64,000 nt of DNA from Erysipelothrix urinaevulpis (GTDB lineage Bacteria; Bacillota_I; Bacilli_A; Erysipelotrichales; Erysipelotrichaceae), in the NCBI RefSeq assembly GCF_009828835.1, contig NZ_WTTB01000005.1:1-64000 (forward strand). Reading direction: 5' to 3'. The position numbers and the translations under genes were made by a program. Numbering within the stretch: position 1 is the stretch's first letter; every line of letters starts with the position of its first letter. Shown piece after piece: positions 8,853 through 19,161 of the stretch. The notes beneath the pieces were generated by a model, which saw nothing but the letters and a program-made list of their open reading frames with translations, made no database searches and was not told the DNA's origin.

Positions 8853-9351
8853 ATTCTCATTATTTATGGTTGGATTATTCATGACAGTTTTGGGAGTGCT
8901 CATGCTGTTAAATCCAATTTCCATGTTAATTCAAATGTTAGTGGCAACAGGAATGGTGTTCTGCGTTATGGGTGCTATATTATTTTTTGATGCATGGAAA
9001 TTACCAGATTTCTTATCGATGCGGTCAACGATGATATTTGAGGCCTTTATGATGTTGGTTTTAGGGTTGATTTTAGTCTTTGGTGATAGAAACTTAACCC
9101 TTGGTGTTCTGACATATTTATTTTTATTTGTTTTTATACTTTCAGCATTTGTGCATCTACAATTCTCAGTGATGATTGTTAAGCCATGGTTGAAGGTAAT
9201 CTCAATACTTCTAAATATTATTTTAATTGCGTTTAGTGTTTATATGTTTATAAATCCTAAATTAGCTCAAGAATTTATTATGTATTGTTTAGCATTTGGT
9301 ATTATGAGCTCAGGAATTAACAGAATGTTAATAGGGCTGTTTGATTTATAA
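8830..9351 (+). CDS. DUF308 (HdeD-like) membrane protein
   Basis: A 173-residue integral membrane protein with about six hydrophobic helices in pairs separated by short loops, the pattern of the HdeD/DUF308 family. It opens with MMTYKKPRFSLFMVGLFMTVLGVLMLLNP, where the glycine-rich helix and the LNP turn are typical. The start overlaps the preceding gene by 23 bases; TTGGAGG lies at about 8814. The family is linked to acid or envelope stress in enterobacteria, but function in Gram-positives is not established. The cyclophilin gene follows after 11 bases. Confidence 0.75.
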   Translation: MMTYKKPRFSLFMVGLFMTVLGVLMLLNPISMLIQMLVATGMVFCVMGAILFFDAWKLPDFLSMRSTMIFEAFMMLVLGLILVFGDRNLTLGVLTYLFLFVFILSAFVHLQFSVMIVKPWLKVISILLNIILIAFSVYMFINPKLAQEFIMYCLAFGIMSSGINRMLIGLFDL

Positions 9352-9362
9352 AGGAGAAAAAT

Positions 9363-9836
9363 ATGAATTTTAAAATTACGATGAAAAACGGTGATGTGAT
9401 GATTGGTGAGTTATATGAAGAAATTGCACCTAAGACCGTAGAAAATTTTGTTAGTTTAATTAATCAAGGATTTTATAATGGATTGACATTCCATCGTGTT
9501 ATTCCAGGATTTATGATTCAAGGTGGTTGTCCTGATGGGACGGGTATGGGTGGACCTGGACATACAATTCCAGGTGAATTCAGCCAGAATGGTTTCCAAA
9601 ATGATTTAAAACATGAAAAAGGTGTGCTGTCAATGGCTCGTACAATGATACCCGATAGTGCCGGAAGTCAATTCTTTTTAATGGCAGAATATTCGCCACA
9701 TTTAGATGGTCAGTATGCAGCTTTTGGGAAGATTACTGAAGGTTTGGATGTTATTGATTCAATTGTAGCAGTTGCAACAGACTATAATGATAAACCTCTT
9801 GAAGATGTTGTGATGGAAAAAGTAGAAATTATTTAA
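9363..9836 (+). CDS. ppiB: Cyclophilin-type peptidyl-prolyl isomerase
   Basis: A 157-residue cytosolic PpiB-type cyclophilin that isomerises Xaa-Pro bonds in protein folding. The catalytic region FHRVIPGFMIQGG holds the conserved Arg, Phe, Met and Gln residues, followed by DGTGMGGPGH and SMARTMIPDSAGSQFF, all classical cyclophilin signatures. There is no signal peptide. AAAGGAG precedes ATG 9363, 11 bases after the DUF308 gene, so it closes that three-gene unit. A palindromic terminator follows directly. Confidence 0.95.
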   Translation: MNFKITMKNGDVMIGELYEEIAPKTVENFVSLINQGFYNGLTFHRVIPGFMIQGGCPDGTGMGGPGHTIPGEFSQNGFQNDLKHEKGVLSMARTMIPDSAGSQFFLMAEYSPHLDGQYAAFGKITEGLDVIDSIVAVATDYNDKPLEDVVMEKVEII

Positions 9837-9837
9837 T

Positions 9838-9861
9838 AAAAAGGAGCCTAGGCTCCTTTTT
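9838..9861. terminator. Bidirectional terminator between ppiB and the AraC gene
   Basis: A perfect 24-base palindrome, A5-GGAGCCTAGGCTCC-T5, lies between the convergent ppiB and araC-type genes. It gives a T run on both strands and overlaps the stop codon of the minus-strand regulator. Confidence 0.9.
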
Positions 9862-10726
9862 AATTGCTTTGATTGAGTTGGCGAAACTCACTGGGGGTGC
9901 AATGATATTTCTTTCTAAAAGCAACCGCAAAACTTTGTTTAGTGCTATACCCAGACTGTAATAAAATTTGTTGAATTGATAAGGTTGTATTAATTAATAA
10001 GTAACGGGCATGATCAAGTCTTAGCATTGTTAAATATTCATTAAAGGTCATATTCATATATTTTCTAAATTGACGAGATAATGACTGTTGAGATATAGAA
10101 AAATTATCAGTAATATCATTAATCTTGAGATCATCGACAAAATTAATATGGATAAAGAGTAATATATCCATAAAACTTTGTGGTGCATTGTCTTGCCAAT
10201 TAGAATTATTTTCATAATGTTTAGGCATTGATTTCTGCAGAAGATGTAAGAAAGTATTTAAAGAACTTGTGAACCCAAATTGAGAGCTATGGTTGGTTGC
10301 TGAAATACATTCTTTCATTTCTAAGAGTAGAGGTTCATAAAATTTATTGAAACTAATATTTTCTTTCATAAAGTTCGGATACAATGGTAAGTTTTTGACC
10401 ATATACCGTCCTGTTATATTGCACTTAATAAATTCAACATGAGAATCGTAAATGATTTGGTGTGACATCAAGTATGGAATACTTAAAAGGTAATGTTCCT
10501 TTAGTAATATCGTTTGGTTGTTAAGTTTTATTTCAAGAGGACCTTTTAAGCAATAAATAAATTCAAGTGAATCATGATAATGAAGAGGTTCAATATACTG
10601 ATAAGGATTCTTAATATGAATGATTCGAACTTCATGGCTCGAATCAAATTGTTCGTGATCAGATGGGTATGTATCTTGAGATGAATAGGCCCCTCGATGT
10701 AAGCCGATAAACTGTGTGTGACTCAT
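9860..10726 (-). CDS. AraC-family transcriptional regulator
   Basis: A 288-residue regulator with an N-terminal cupin-like sensor and a C-terminal AraC double HTH. The sensor part has LHYHDSLEFIYCLKG (about residues 48-62), the usual opening of AraC cupins. The HTH part (about 185-285) has ISQQSLSRQFRKYMNMTFNEYL and ends with the second HTH, SGYSTKQSFAVAFRKKYHCTPSEFR. GGAGG lies before the ATG. It is divergent from an NAD-dependent epimerase gene, with two 17-bp direct repeats between them, so it very likely controls itself and that gene. The effector is unknown. Confidence 0.93.
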   Translation of the reverse strand: MSHTQFIGLHRGAYSSQDTYPSDHEQFDSSHEVRIIHIKNPYQYIEPLHYHDSLEFIYCLKGPLEIKLNNQTILLKEHYLLSIPYLMSHQIIYDSHVEFIKCNITGRYMVKNLPLYPNFMKENISFNKFYEPLLLEMKECISATNHSSQFGFTSSLNTFLHLLQKSMPKHYENNSNWQDNAPQSFMDILLFIHINFVDDLKINDITDNFSISQQSLSRQFRKYMNMTFNEYLTMLRLDHARYLLINTTLSIQQILLQSGYSTKQSFAVAFRKKYHCTPSEFRQLNQSN

Positions 10727-10773
10727 TTTCTACCTCCTGTGAATTATTTAACGAATTGTACAAGTACACTATA

Positions 10774-10856
10774 ATTATACATGAATTTGTATTAATAGTG
10801 AATAATTGACTTAGTGATAGTGAATAATTGACTAAAGATAGCAAAATATTTAATAA
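10774..10856. promoter_or_regulatory. Divergent promoters with paired AraC-type direct repeats
   Basis: Two identical 17-bp direct repeats, ATAGTGAATAATTGACT, lie at 10795-10811 and 10817-10833, with starts 22 bp apart (two helical turns). The minus-strand promoter of the AraC gene has -10 TATAAT (10774-10779) and -35 TTCACT (10797-10802) with 17 bp between, and its -35 lies in repeat 1. On the plus strand TTGACT at 10828-10833, in repeat 2, can serve as -35 for the epimerase gene, with TAATAA at 10851-10856 as a weak -10 at 17 bp. AraC proteins bind such direct repeats. Confidence 0.75.
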
Positions 10857-10879
10857 ACTTTGATTATAGGAGGTATTAC

Positions 10880-11893
10880 ATGAAAACATTAGTTATTGGT
10901 GGTACAGGATTACTAGGTAGTGAGATTGCACGTCAATTAATTGAGAAAGGTCATGAAGTTACAGGTTTGGCTTTGCCACCGGTTCCTACAGGTGCACCGA
11001 TTCCTCAAGAGATGAAACTTGAGTTTGCAAATTACATAGAAATGTCTGATGATGAAATGGCAAATGTCTTAAAAGGTATGGATGGTGTTGTGTTTGCTGC
11101 AGGAGTTGATGAACGAATTCCTGGACCTTCGCCAATTTACGATTTCTTTAAGAAATATAATATTGATGCAATGGAACGTGTCTTAAGAATTTCTAAAGAA
11201 GTTGGTGTAAAGCACGCCGTAGTACTAGGATCATATTTTACGGCTATGGATCGTAAGTTCCCAGAATTTGAGTTAACAAAGTGGCATCCTTATATTCGTA
11301 GTCGCGTTGATCAATTAAATCTAGCGATTTCTATGGCGGATGAAAACTTTGATGTTTCTGTTGTTGAGTTACCATACATATTTGGGTCACAACCAGGACG
11401 AAAACCAGTTTGGACACTTTTAGTGGATAGTGTGAATGCTACTCCAGATGCAACATATTATACGGGTGGAGGCACAACAATGGTGACTGTTCGACAGGTT
11501 GGACAAGCTTGCGTTGGTGCTTTAGAAAAGAATAAAGGTGGAAATTATTATCCACTAGGATATTTCAACCTTACATTCACTGAAATGATGGCGATAGTGC
11601 ATGAGGCAATGGGATTAAAGGGAAGACCTGTTGTTACTATTACACCAGAACAATACTTGGCAAGTGTTGAACCAGCTCAAAAAGAATTAGAAGCCCAAGG
11701 TCTTGATCAAGGATTACATATGGTTAAGTTTGTAGATTTGCAATTTTCTAATATGTTTATTGAAAAAGAAGAAGCCGCTGATTTCTTGGGTGTTACTGAT
11801 GATGATATTGAATCAGCGATCACTGATTCAATAAAGGCCAGTCTAGCTGCACTTGAACATGCAGATGATGTACTAGATATGAAAGTTGAGTAG
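10880..11893 (+). CDS. NAD-dependent epimerase/dehydratase family protein
   Basis: A 337-residue Rossmann-fold protein of the extended SDR superfamily. The N-terminus MKTLVIGGTGLLGSEIARQL is a textbook dinucleotide-binding motif (GGTGLLG), and the following GHEVTGLALP gives the second strand. I do not see a clear YxxxK active site, so it may be an atypical SDR acting as reductase, isomerase or NAD(P)-binding sensor. GGAGG precedes ATG 10880. It is divergent from an AraC regulator that probably controls it. The substrate is unknown; sugar or small-molecule metabolism is plausible given its regulator type. Confidence 0.85.
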   Translation: MKTLVIGGTGLLGSEIARQLIEKGHEVTGLALPPVPTGAPIPQEMKLEFANYIEMSDDEMANVLKGMDGVVFAAGVDERIPGPSPIYDFFKKYNIDAMERVLRISKEVGVKHAVVLGSYFTAMDRKFPEFELTKWHPYIRSRVDQLNLAISMADENFDVSVVELPYIFGSQPGRKPVWTLLVDSVNATPDATYYTGGGTTMVTVRQVGQACVGALEKNKGGNYYPLGYFNLTFTEMMAIVHEAMGLKGRPVVTITPEQYLASVEPAQKELEAQGLDQGLHMVKFVDLQFSNMFIEKEEAADFLGVTDDDIESAITDSIKASLAALEHADDVLDMKVE

Positions 11894-11923
11894 AGAAAAA
11901 AGAAGCTAATCGCTTCTTTTTTT
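11894..11923. terminator. Bidirectional terminator
   Basis: GAAGC (11902-11906) and GCTTC (11912-11916) form a short stem with a five-base loop, flanked by an A run on the left and a T run on the right. It can serve both the epimerase gene and the convergent S51-like gene. Confidence 0.8.
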
Positions 11924-12538
11924 CTACTTGAATATATGATAATCAGAATTAATGACAGTGATATCATCGCGTTCATATCGAATTCCTGTGTCATCGCTAA
12001 GGGCAACAAACCGCTTTACGAGTGGAATCAATGATTGGATAGTATGATCATCATGTTTAGAATAGTGTGGCCATATAATAGAGGGTACACAATCAAGGCC
12101 TGTCATTATATGGTTTTGTTGGTGTGTACCGATAAGAATCGGTCCAAGTGCCATCGCTCCAGCACTTGTACCAAAAACAACTTGAGCATTTTTAAATGAT
12201 TCTTTGTTAATACCAAAATGCTGTAAGAGTTCAATTTGGTTTTCGGTATAGCCTCCCATTAAATGGATACAATCAGCATTATTGAGTAATTCTTTTGTTT
12301 GTTCAATGGATTTTCTTGAATCGATGAGTTCAATCTTGAATGGGTTAGAGATAAACCTCTCAAACCATGGAAGATTTTTATTGTAATAATAGTCGGTAGT
12401 ATCATGGTCATCTAGATCTGATGCAATAACAAGAACATTTTTAACTGCTGAGCAATCTTTGATGAGATATGACAAAGTGATATTATCAAAGCCTATATCT
12501 TCATTACTTGGGCCACTGAATTGGTAGTAAATTGTCAT
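11924..12538 (-). CDS. Peptidase S51 / class I glutamine amidotransferase-like protein
   Basis: A 204-residue cytosolic protein related to peptidase S51 (dipeptidase E, cyanophycinase). The nucleophile elbow VFGTSAGAMALG carries the expected Ser, and the preceding IHLMGGYTENQIELL matches the family's GG-N-T region. The ATG at 12538 is chosen because GGAGG lies eight bases upstream; an earlier in-frame ATG would add seven residues. In this family the Ser-His-Glu site releases Asp-containing dipeptides or removes terminal Asp. It is convergent with the epimerase gene. The specific substrate is not visible. Confidence 0.82.
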   Translation of the reverse strand: MTIYYQFSGPSNEDIGFDNITLSYLIKDCSAVKNVLVIASDLDDHDTTDYYYNKNLPWFERFISNPFKIELIDSRKSIEQTKELLNNADCIHLMGGYTENQIELLQHFGINKESFKNAQVVFGTSAGAMALGPILIGTHQQNHIMTGLDCVPSIIWPHYSKHDDHTIQSLIPLVKRFVALSDDTGIRYERDDITVINSDYHIFK

Positions 12539-12601
12539 GATGTTATCCTCCTTCAACAATTCCTATTTTAACTATAACACTAAAAAAATAAAAATGTGCA
12601 T

Positions 12602-12625
12602 AAAAAAAAGGCGGCTTATGCCGCC
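12602..12625 (-). terminator. Intrinsic terminator of the M24 peptidase gene
   Basis: On the minus strand GGCGGC and GCCGCC form a six-bp GC-only stem with loop ATAA, followed by eight T. It ends the M24 gene. A second inverted repeat, AATGCTTT/AAAGCATT (12626-12633 and 12644-12651), lies just before it with no T run. Confidence 0.88.
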
Positions 12626-12732
12626 AATGCTTTGAGGGGATGTAAAGCATTACAATCTTATCGATTGCATTATACATATTATCGTATATTTCACAGAATG
12701 TAAACTGTTTTTACCTCAATTTCATGATTAAT

Positions 12733-13782
12733 TCACAATTTCACTATTTTTGTGTCTTTTGGAAAGGAATTGAGTATTTTTGCACCGTTTTTTCCTACTA
12801 AAACTAGATCTTCAATCCGAATACCGCCGATACCGCCAAGGTAAATACCAGGCTCGATTGAAAAGCACATACCTTCTTTAATGATTGTTTCTGAACTTTG
12901 GGATACATCAAGGGTTTCGTGGACTTCAATTCCAACGCCATGACCTGTCCGGTGAACAAACTGATTAGCCCAACCCCAATCAGAGATCACATCACGGGCT
13001 GCTTTATCAACATCTTTAAGAGGAATGCCAGGTTTAACTGCATCAATGGCTGCTTGATTGGCTTTTAAAACTATTTCATAGATTTCCAACATCTTATGAT
13101 GATCAGGCATGAAGAAGCATCGCGTCATATCTGAGGCATATGATTGGTAATATCCACCCATATCAATGAGAATCATATCATCATTTTTTAAACGTCTATG
13201 ACTTGGTACGCCATGCGGATCAGCTGCATTTTCTGTAAAGAGTACAATCGGCTCGAAACTAACACCTTCTGGATCCACTTCAAAGTGCCATTGTTTTATC
13301 TTTTCTGCTAATTCCTTCTCGGATATTCCAATTTTGATATGTTGCTTTACTTTCTCCATAATTGCATCGTTATGTTTTGATGCTTGAATCAATATATTTT
13401 GCTCATCCAATGATTTAATCGAGCGTACTTCATCAATAATTGGCCGAATATCGTAAAACAGATATCCATCCTCAATCAAAGGAAGGACAAAACGACTTGG
13501 CATATTGCCATCAACACTCAATGTATTACCACGTAAATAATCTTTAAGTAATTTTAGTGGCGCATCGTGATCTTCAAATGTAACGCTTTGAATTGAATCG
13601 GGAGCTTGAAATAGTTTATTTAAAAATAAAATGGGTTCTTTGTTTTTATCAATCAATAAAGCAATAAAACGTTCACCAACATCATATTGCACTCCAATCA
13701 GGTATTCGATACTATATTTGTCATAAATAAGTGCTTGTTCAGTTTCTATTTTATGTAAAACCGTATTAATTCTTTCGTTCAT
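12733..13782 (-). CDS. M24 family Xaa-Pro peptidase
   Basis: A 349-residue cytosolic metallopeptidase of the aminopeptidase P/prolidase family that cleaves Xaa-Pro bonds. The N-terminal creatinase-type domain (about 1-125) is followed by the pita-bread domain. The five metal ligands are visible: Asp in LIDMGGYY, Asp in ASDMTRCF, His in HRTGHGVGIEVHE, Glu in FSIEPGIY and Glu in GIRIEDLVLV. AAAGGAGG precedes the ATG. It stands alone on the minus strand, with its own terminator. It would finish breakdown of proline-containing peptides. Confidence 0.95.
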   Translation of the reverse strand: MNERINTVLHKIETEQALIYDKYSIEYLIGVQYDVGERFIALLIDKNKEPILFLNKLFQAPDSIQSVTFEDHDAPLKLLKDYLRGNTLSVDGNMPSRFVLPLIEDGYLFYDIRPIIDEVRSIKSLDEQNILIQASKHNDAIMEKVKQHIKIGISEKELAEKIKQWHFEVDPEGVSFEPIVLFTENAADPHGVPSHRRLKNDDMILIDMGGYYQSYASDMTRCFFMPDHHKMLEIYEIVLKANQAAIDAVKPGIPLKDVDKAARDVISDWGWANQFVHRTGHGVGIEVHETLDVSQSSETIIKEGMCFSIEPGIYLGGIGGIRIEDLVLVGKNGAKILNSFPKDTKIVKL

Positions 13783-13866
13783 AATAGCCTCCTTTATTCT
13801 AATATGTTAGCATAAATGTACAGATAACGAGTACTTATGATAAAATAGATGTGAAAGGGTGATAAA

Positions 13867-14223
13867 ATGAGCGAGATAAAAGGGAATCAAACGATTATAA
13901 TTGCAGGAAATCCACACGAAGCACGATTTGAAATAATTATTCCACCGTTCAGACCCATAAATATGTTTGAATTAGAAGATGATTTTGAGAATGTTGTGGA
14001 AGAAATAGAAGCAAACGTTAAAAATGATGAAGTATCCGAAATAATTATTCACTTCATTACTGCATTTAAAGATTCAATTGAAAAGGAAGAAATTGTTCCT
14101 TTACTTGATTATTTTTTAAATAGTAATGTTAAGGGTATTGAAGCGGATGATATGAAGTTGATATTTGATGCTCTTCGTGAATACATTCACTATTCAACAG
14201 ATGAAGAAAGACTAATGAATTAA
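13867..14223 (+). CDS. Hypothetical protein (118 aa)
   Basis: I do not recognise this small acidic protein. It has no signal peptide, membrane segment or cysteine. The first 30 residues look like beta strands (GNQTIIIAGN, ARFEIIIPPF), the rest is helical and rich in Glu and Asp. AAAGGGTGAT precedes ATG 13867. It is divergent from the M24 peptidase gene; an extended -10 (TGATAAAAT, 13838-13846) can drive it. It is monocistronic, with a terminator right after. Function unknown. Confidence 0.75.
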   Translation: MSEIKGNQTIIIAGNPHEARFEIIIPPFRPINMFELEDDFENVVEEIEANVKNDEVSEIIIHFITAFKDSIEKEEIVPLLDYFLNSNVKGIEADDMKLIFDALREYIHYSTDEERLMN

Positions 14224-14229
14224 CGAGTA

Positions 14230-14256
14230 AACAAGTCATAAAAGACTTGTTTTTAA
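14230..14256 (+). terminator. Intrinsic terminator
   Basis: ACAAGTC (14231-14237) pairs with GACTTGT (14244-14250) across a six-base loop, followed by a T-rich tract. Confidence 0.85.
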
Positions 14257-14271
14257 TTTGTATCATCTTAC

Positions 14272-14300
14272 TTGAAATGAGTCTAAATAGAGACTAATAT
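14272..14300 (+). promoter_or_regulatory. Promoter of lplA with a small inverted repeat
   Basis: TTGAAA (14272-14277) and TAATAT (14295-14300) are spaced by 17 bp. An inverted repeat, AGTCT-N6-AGACT (14280-14295), lies in the spacer and could be a repressor site. The gene starts 23 bases after the -10. Confidence 0.65.
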
Positions 14301-14322
14301 ATATGTGGAAGAGAGGTAGTGC

Positions 14323-15309
14323 ATGAGATATTTAATTAATAATTCAACAAATCCGTATTTCAATCTTGCATTGGATGAATATGCTATGAAGCATATCGAT
14401 GTAGATGAGGATTTCTTTTTTTTGTGGCGCAATGAGCCAGCAGTAATTATTGGTAAAAACCAAAATACTGCAGAAGAAATAAATCAAAAGTACATTGATG
14501 ATAATGGTGTTAAAGTTGCACGTCGTGTTTCGGGTGGTGGCGCAGTTTACCATGACTTTGGAAACTTGAACTTTACATTTGTTATTAATGTTGATGATCC
14601 GGGTAAAGTTAATTATAAGAAATATGTTCAGCCAATTATTTCAGCGTTAAAAGAAATGGGAATTGAAGCTGAAGCGTCGGGTAGAAACGATATCTTGATT
14701 GATGGGTTAAAGATATCGGGGAATGCGCAAAGAATGGCTAATGGAAAATTGATGCATCATGGAACGTTACTTTATGATGTTAACATTGAAAACATGGTTC
14801 AAGCATTAAATGTTGATCCTGATAAAATCACATCGAAAGGTGTGAAATCGGTTCGATCTCGAGTTACTAATATTAAGGAACATTTACCAAACAGTACTGA
14901 TATTTTTGACTTCTGGGATGCATTACAATATTATCTTTCAAATGAAGGACAAGATGAAGAAATTATCTTGAGTGAAGAAGATATTGCGAAAATTGAATAT
15001 GAGGCAGTAAACAAGTTTGGAACATGGGATTGGATTTATGGCGAATCGCCAGAATTTAATTTAAAAAACAGTCGTCGTTTCCCTGGTGGTAAGGTTGAAA
15101 TTATGATGGATGTTGATGCTGGGTATATTCAAAGTGTTCGTTTTATTGGTGATTACTTAGGTCTTGAGGATGTTGCGATCATTGAAGAAAGATTGAAAAA
15201 TGTGCGTTTCAATCGTTTGGATGTTGATGCAATACTCTCTACATTTGAGCTCACAACATATTTCGGCAAAATCAGTAAAGAAGAATTATTGTCACTCATG
15301 TTTGAGTAA
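14323..15309 (+). CDS. lplA: Lipoate-protein ligase A
   Basis: Activates free lipoate with ATP and attaches it to lipoyl domains. The protein has 328 residues: a catalytic domain with RRVSGGGAVYHDFGNLNFTF (about 67-86, lipoyl-AMP binding) and the GRNDI/KISGNAQ region with the catalytic Lys, then a C-terminal accessory domain (about 245-328). AGAGG precedes ATG 14323. It lies just upstream of the pyruvate dehydrogenase operon, whose E2 has two lipoyl domains and is its obvious substrate. The window holds no lipA or lipB, so scavenging of lipoate is suggested. Confidence 0.94.
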   Translation: MRYLINNSTNPYFNLALDEYAMKHIDVDEDFFFLWRNEPAVIIGKNQNTAEEINQKYIDDNGVKVARRVSGGGAVYHDFGNLNFTFVINVDDPGKVNYKKYVQPIISALKEMGIEAEASGRNDILIDGLKISGNAQRMANGKLMHHGTLLYDVNIENMVQALNVDPDKITSKGVKSVRSRVTNIKEHLPNSTDIFDFWDALQYYLSNEGQDEEIILSEEDIAKIEYEAVNKFGTWDWIYGESPEFNLKNSRRFPGGKVEIMMDVDAGYIQSVRFIGDYLGLEDVAIIEERLKNVRFNRLDVDAILSTFELTTYFGKISKEELLSLMFE

Positions 15310-15317
15310 TTGTTAAA

Positions 15318-16560
<1,243 letters not shown>

Positions 16561-16564
16561 TTAG

Positions 16565-17545
16565 ATGGCACAATTAACAATGATTCAAGCGATTACGAAT
16601 GCGCTTGACCTTGCCCTTGAAAAAGATGAAAATACATTAATTTTCGGTGAAGATGTCGGTAAAAACGGTGGAGTATTCCGTGCAACTGATGGTTTACAAG
16701 AAAAACATGGTGAAGACCGAGTCTTCGATACACCATTAGCTGAATCAGGTATTGGTGGTTTAGCAATTGGTTTAGCATTAGAAAAATTCCGTCCAATCCC
16801 AGAAATTCAATTCTTTGGGTTTGTATTTGAAGTTTTTGACTCAATTGCAGGACAAATGTCACGTACACGTTACCGTTCAGGTGGTACACGTACAATGCCA
16901 ATTACTGTTCGTTCACCATTTGGTGGTGGTGTGCATACACCAGAACTTCACGCTGATAACTTAGAGAGTTTAATGACACATACACCAGGATTGAAAGTTG
17001 TTATTCCAAGTAATCCATATGATGCTAAAGGTTTATTGTTGGCATCAATTGAAGACAATGATCCTGTAGTATACTTAGAACATATGAAATTATACCGTTC
17101 ATTTAGAGACGAAGTTCCTGAAGAATACTATACAATTCCTTTAGGTAAAGCAGCAGTTACAAATGAAGGAACTGATGTAACAATCGTTACTTACGGTTAC
17201 ATGGTTAGAGAAGCAAATAAAGCAGCAGAAACATTGAAAGCTGAAGGAATCTCTGCAGAAGTTATTGACTTAAGAACTGTTTCACCTATTGATATCGAAA
17301 CAATTGTTGCTTCTGTTGAAAAAACAGGTCGTTTGGTTGTAGTTCAAGAAGCTCAACGCCAAGCGGGTGTTGGTGCGGCTGTCATGGCTGAAATTGCAGA
17401 ACGTGCAATTTTATCATTGCAAGCGCCAATCGGTCGTGTTGCAGCACCTGATACAATTTACCCATTTGGTTTAGCTGAAAATGATTGGTTACCAAATGAA
17501 GAAGATATCATTAATAAAGTTCGCGAAATCGTTCATTTTGACTAA
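16565..17545 (+). CDS. pdhB: Pyruvate dehydrogenase E1 beta subunit
   Basis: A 326-residue transketolase-like beta subunit, the partner of PdhA in the E1 heterotetramer. Conserved E1-beta features include [18 protein letters not shown] near the N-terminus, [17 protein letters not shown] around residue 57 and [15 protein letters not shown] in the C-terminal transketolase domain. Length is normal. It begins 4 bases after the pdhA stop, with GGAGGGTAA as ribosome site, and is followed after 13 bases by the E2 gene. Confidence 0.97.
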   Translation: MAQLTMIQAITNALDLALEKDENTLIFGEDVGKNGGVFRATDGLQEKHGEDRVFDTPLAESGIGGLAIGLALEKFRPIPEIQFFGFVFEVFDSIAGQMSRTRYRSGGTRTMPITVRSPFGGGVHTPELHADNLESLMTHTPGLKVVIPSNPYDAKGLLLASIEDNDPVVYLEHMKLYRSFRDEVPEEYYTIPLGKAAVTNEGTDVTIVTYGYMVREANKAAETLKAEGISAEVIDLRTVSPIDIETIVASVEKTGRLVVVQEAQRQAGVGAAVMAEIAERAILSLQAPIGRVAAPDTIYPFGLAENDWLPNEEDIINKVREIVHFD

Positions 17546-17558
17546 GGAGGCACAATAA

Positions 17559-19154
17559 ATGTCATTTGTATTTAAGATGCCTGATGTGGGCGAGGGAATT
17601 GCAGAAGGTGAAATCGTAAGTTGGTTTGTAGCAGAAGGAGACAGTATTACAGAAGATGCTCCTTTACTAGAAGTTCAAAACGATAAACTAGTTCAAGAAA
17701 TTCCATCACCTGTTTCAGGAACAATTAAGAAGATTATGGTAGAACCAGGAACTGTCGCTCAAGTTGGAGATATTCTAATTGAGATTGATGCACCTGGTCA
17801 TGAAAATGCTGAGGCAACAACAGCAACACCTGCAGTTGAAGCACCAGTGGAAGCAGCACCTGCACCAGCAGCAGCTGCCTCATCAGATTTTGTATTCCGT
17901 TTACCAGATGTTGGTGAAGGAATTGCAGAAGGTGAAATTGTTAGTTGGTTTGTATCTGTTGGAGACAAAGTCGAAGAAGATGCACCACTATTAGAAGTTC
18001 AAAACGATAAATTAGTTCAAGAAATTCCATCTCCAGTAACTGGAGTCATTAAAAACATTCTTGTTGAACCAGGAACCATCTCACAAGTTGGAGATGTATT
18101 GGTTGAAATTGCGGCTGAAGGTTCAGCACCAGCAGCTACTCCTGCTCCAACAGCAGAAGCAGTCGCTCAAGTTGCACCTGCACAAAATGAAAACACAACA
18201 AATGCTCCATCCGTTGTTGGTGGACGTGTCTTGGCAATGCCATCAGTTCGTCAATATGCTCGTGATAAAGGAATCGATATTACGCAAGTAAATGGTTCAG
18301 GCCGTCATGGTCATATCACAAAAACTGACATTGATAACTTTACAAGTGCACCAGTAGCGGCACCAGCGCAAGTTGAAGCAGCTCCAGCACCTAAAGCGGC
18401 AGCAGCAAAAGCAGCACCTGCACCTAAAGCACAAGCTGTTGCAACAACTGAAGACACAAGTCGTGAGAAAATGACACCGACACGTCGTGCAATTGCTAAA
18501 GCAATGGTTAACTCTAAAGCACATGCACCTCATGTTACAATTTTTGATGAAGTTGAAGTAAGTGCTTTAATGTCACATCGTAAAAAATTCAAAGATGTTG
18601 CGGCTGAACAAGACATTAAGCTAACATTCTTAGCTTATATGGCAAAAGCTGTTACAACAGTATTGCGTAAATATCCAGTTCTAAATTCAAGTGTTGATGA
18701 AACAACAGATGAAATTGTTTATAAAAATTACTTTAACTTAGGGATTGCAGTTGATACAGATCATGGTCTCTATGTTCCAAATATTAAAAATGCAGAACGT
18801 AAGAGTATCTTTAAAATTGCAAGTGAGATTTCAGAATTAGCTGCTCAAGCACATGAAGGAACACTAAAACCTGCAGATATGCGTGATGGATCATCAACAA
18901 TTTCAAACATTGGATCAGCATGGGGAATGTGGTTTACACCAATCATTAACTATCCTGAAGTAGCAATCTTTGGAATGGGACGAATTGAGAAGAAACCTGT
19001 TGTCTTAGAAGACGGAAGTCTTGGCGTTGGAAGTGTACTTCACTTATCGATGAGCTTTGATCACAGAATTATTGATGGAGCATTAGCTCAAAACGCAATG
19101 AACGATTTAAAACGTTTATTAAAAGATCCAGAACTTCTCTTAATGGAAGGATGA
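17559..19154 (+). CDS. pdhC: Dihydrolipoamide acetyltransferase (E2), two lipoyl domains
   Basis: The core of the pyruvate dehydrogenase complex; it transfers the acetyl group to CoA. Order in the 531 aa: lipoyl domain 1 (1-78, lipoyl Lys43 in QNDKLVQ), Ala/Pro linker, lipoyl domain 2 (109-186, Lys151 in the same motif), linker, E1/E3-binding domain (about 229-266), another Ala/Pro/Lys linker, and the catalytic domain with SFDHRIIDG near 499-507 (His502). The two lipoyl domains are nearly identical, also in DNA, so they arose by tandem duplication. AAGGAGG precedes the ATG. Confidence 0.97.
   Translation: MSFVFKMPDVGEGIAEGEIVSWFVAEGDSITEDAPLLEVQNDKLVQEIPSPVSGTIKKIMVEPGTVAQVGDILIEIDAPGHENAEATTATPAVEAPVEAAPAPAAAASSDFVFRLPDVGEGIAEGEIVSWFVSVGDKVEEDAPLLEVQNDKLVQEIPSPVTGVIKNILVEPGTISQVGDVLVEIAAEGSAPAATPAPTAEAVAQVAPAQNENTTNAPSVVGGRVLAMPSVRQYARDKGIDITQVNGSGRHGHITKTDIDNFTSAPVAAPAQVEAAPAPKAAAAKAAPAPKAQAVATTEDTSREKMTPTRRAIAKAMVNSKAHAPHVTIFDEVEVSALMSHRKKFKDVAAEQDIKLTFLAYMAKAVTTVLRKYPVLNSSVDETTDEIVYKNYFNLGIAVDTDHGLYVPNIKNAERKSIFKIASEISELAAQAHEGTLKPADMRDGSSTISNIGSAWGMWFTPIINYPEVAIFGMGRIEKKPVVLEDGSLGVGSVLHLSMSFDHRIIDGALAQNAMNDLKRLLKDPELLLMEG
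17565..18117 (+). repeat. Tandem lipoyl-domain duplication in pdhC
   Basis: The segments at about 17565-17792 and 17890-18117 encode two lipoyl domains sharing long identical peptides such as [16 protein letters not shown] and [17 protein letters not shown]. The intervening Ala/Pro linker is unrelated. This is an internal gene duplication and not a mobile repeat. Confidence 0.9.
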
Positions 19155-19161
19155 TGATGAG

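Noticed and set aside
11707-12009. Minus-strand Ser-rich open frame across the epimerase end
   Set aside because: It overlaps two better-supported genes and the terminator between them and has no ribosome site.
12626-12651. Second inverted repeat AATGCTTT/AAAGCATT near the M24 gene end
   Set aside because: It has no T run on either strand and lies next to a better terminator; too little to call it a functional site.
16593-16901. Minus-strand open frame of 102 codons inside pdhB
   Set aside because: It lies fully within the clear E1 beta gene, has a Leu/His/Gln-rich composition expected from reading the opposite strand, and no ribosome site.
17779-18291. Plus-strand out-of-frame open frames rich in Gln and Leu inside pdhC
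   Set aside because: They are frame-shifted readings of the Ala/Pro linker repeats of E2 (GCA and CCA codons read as CAG/CAC), not genes.
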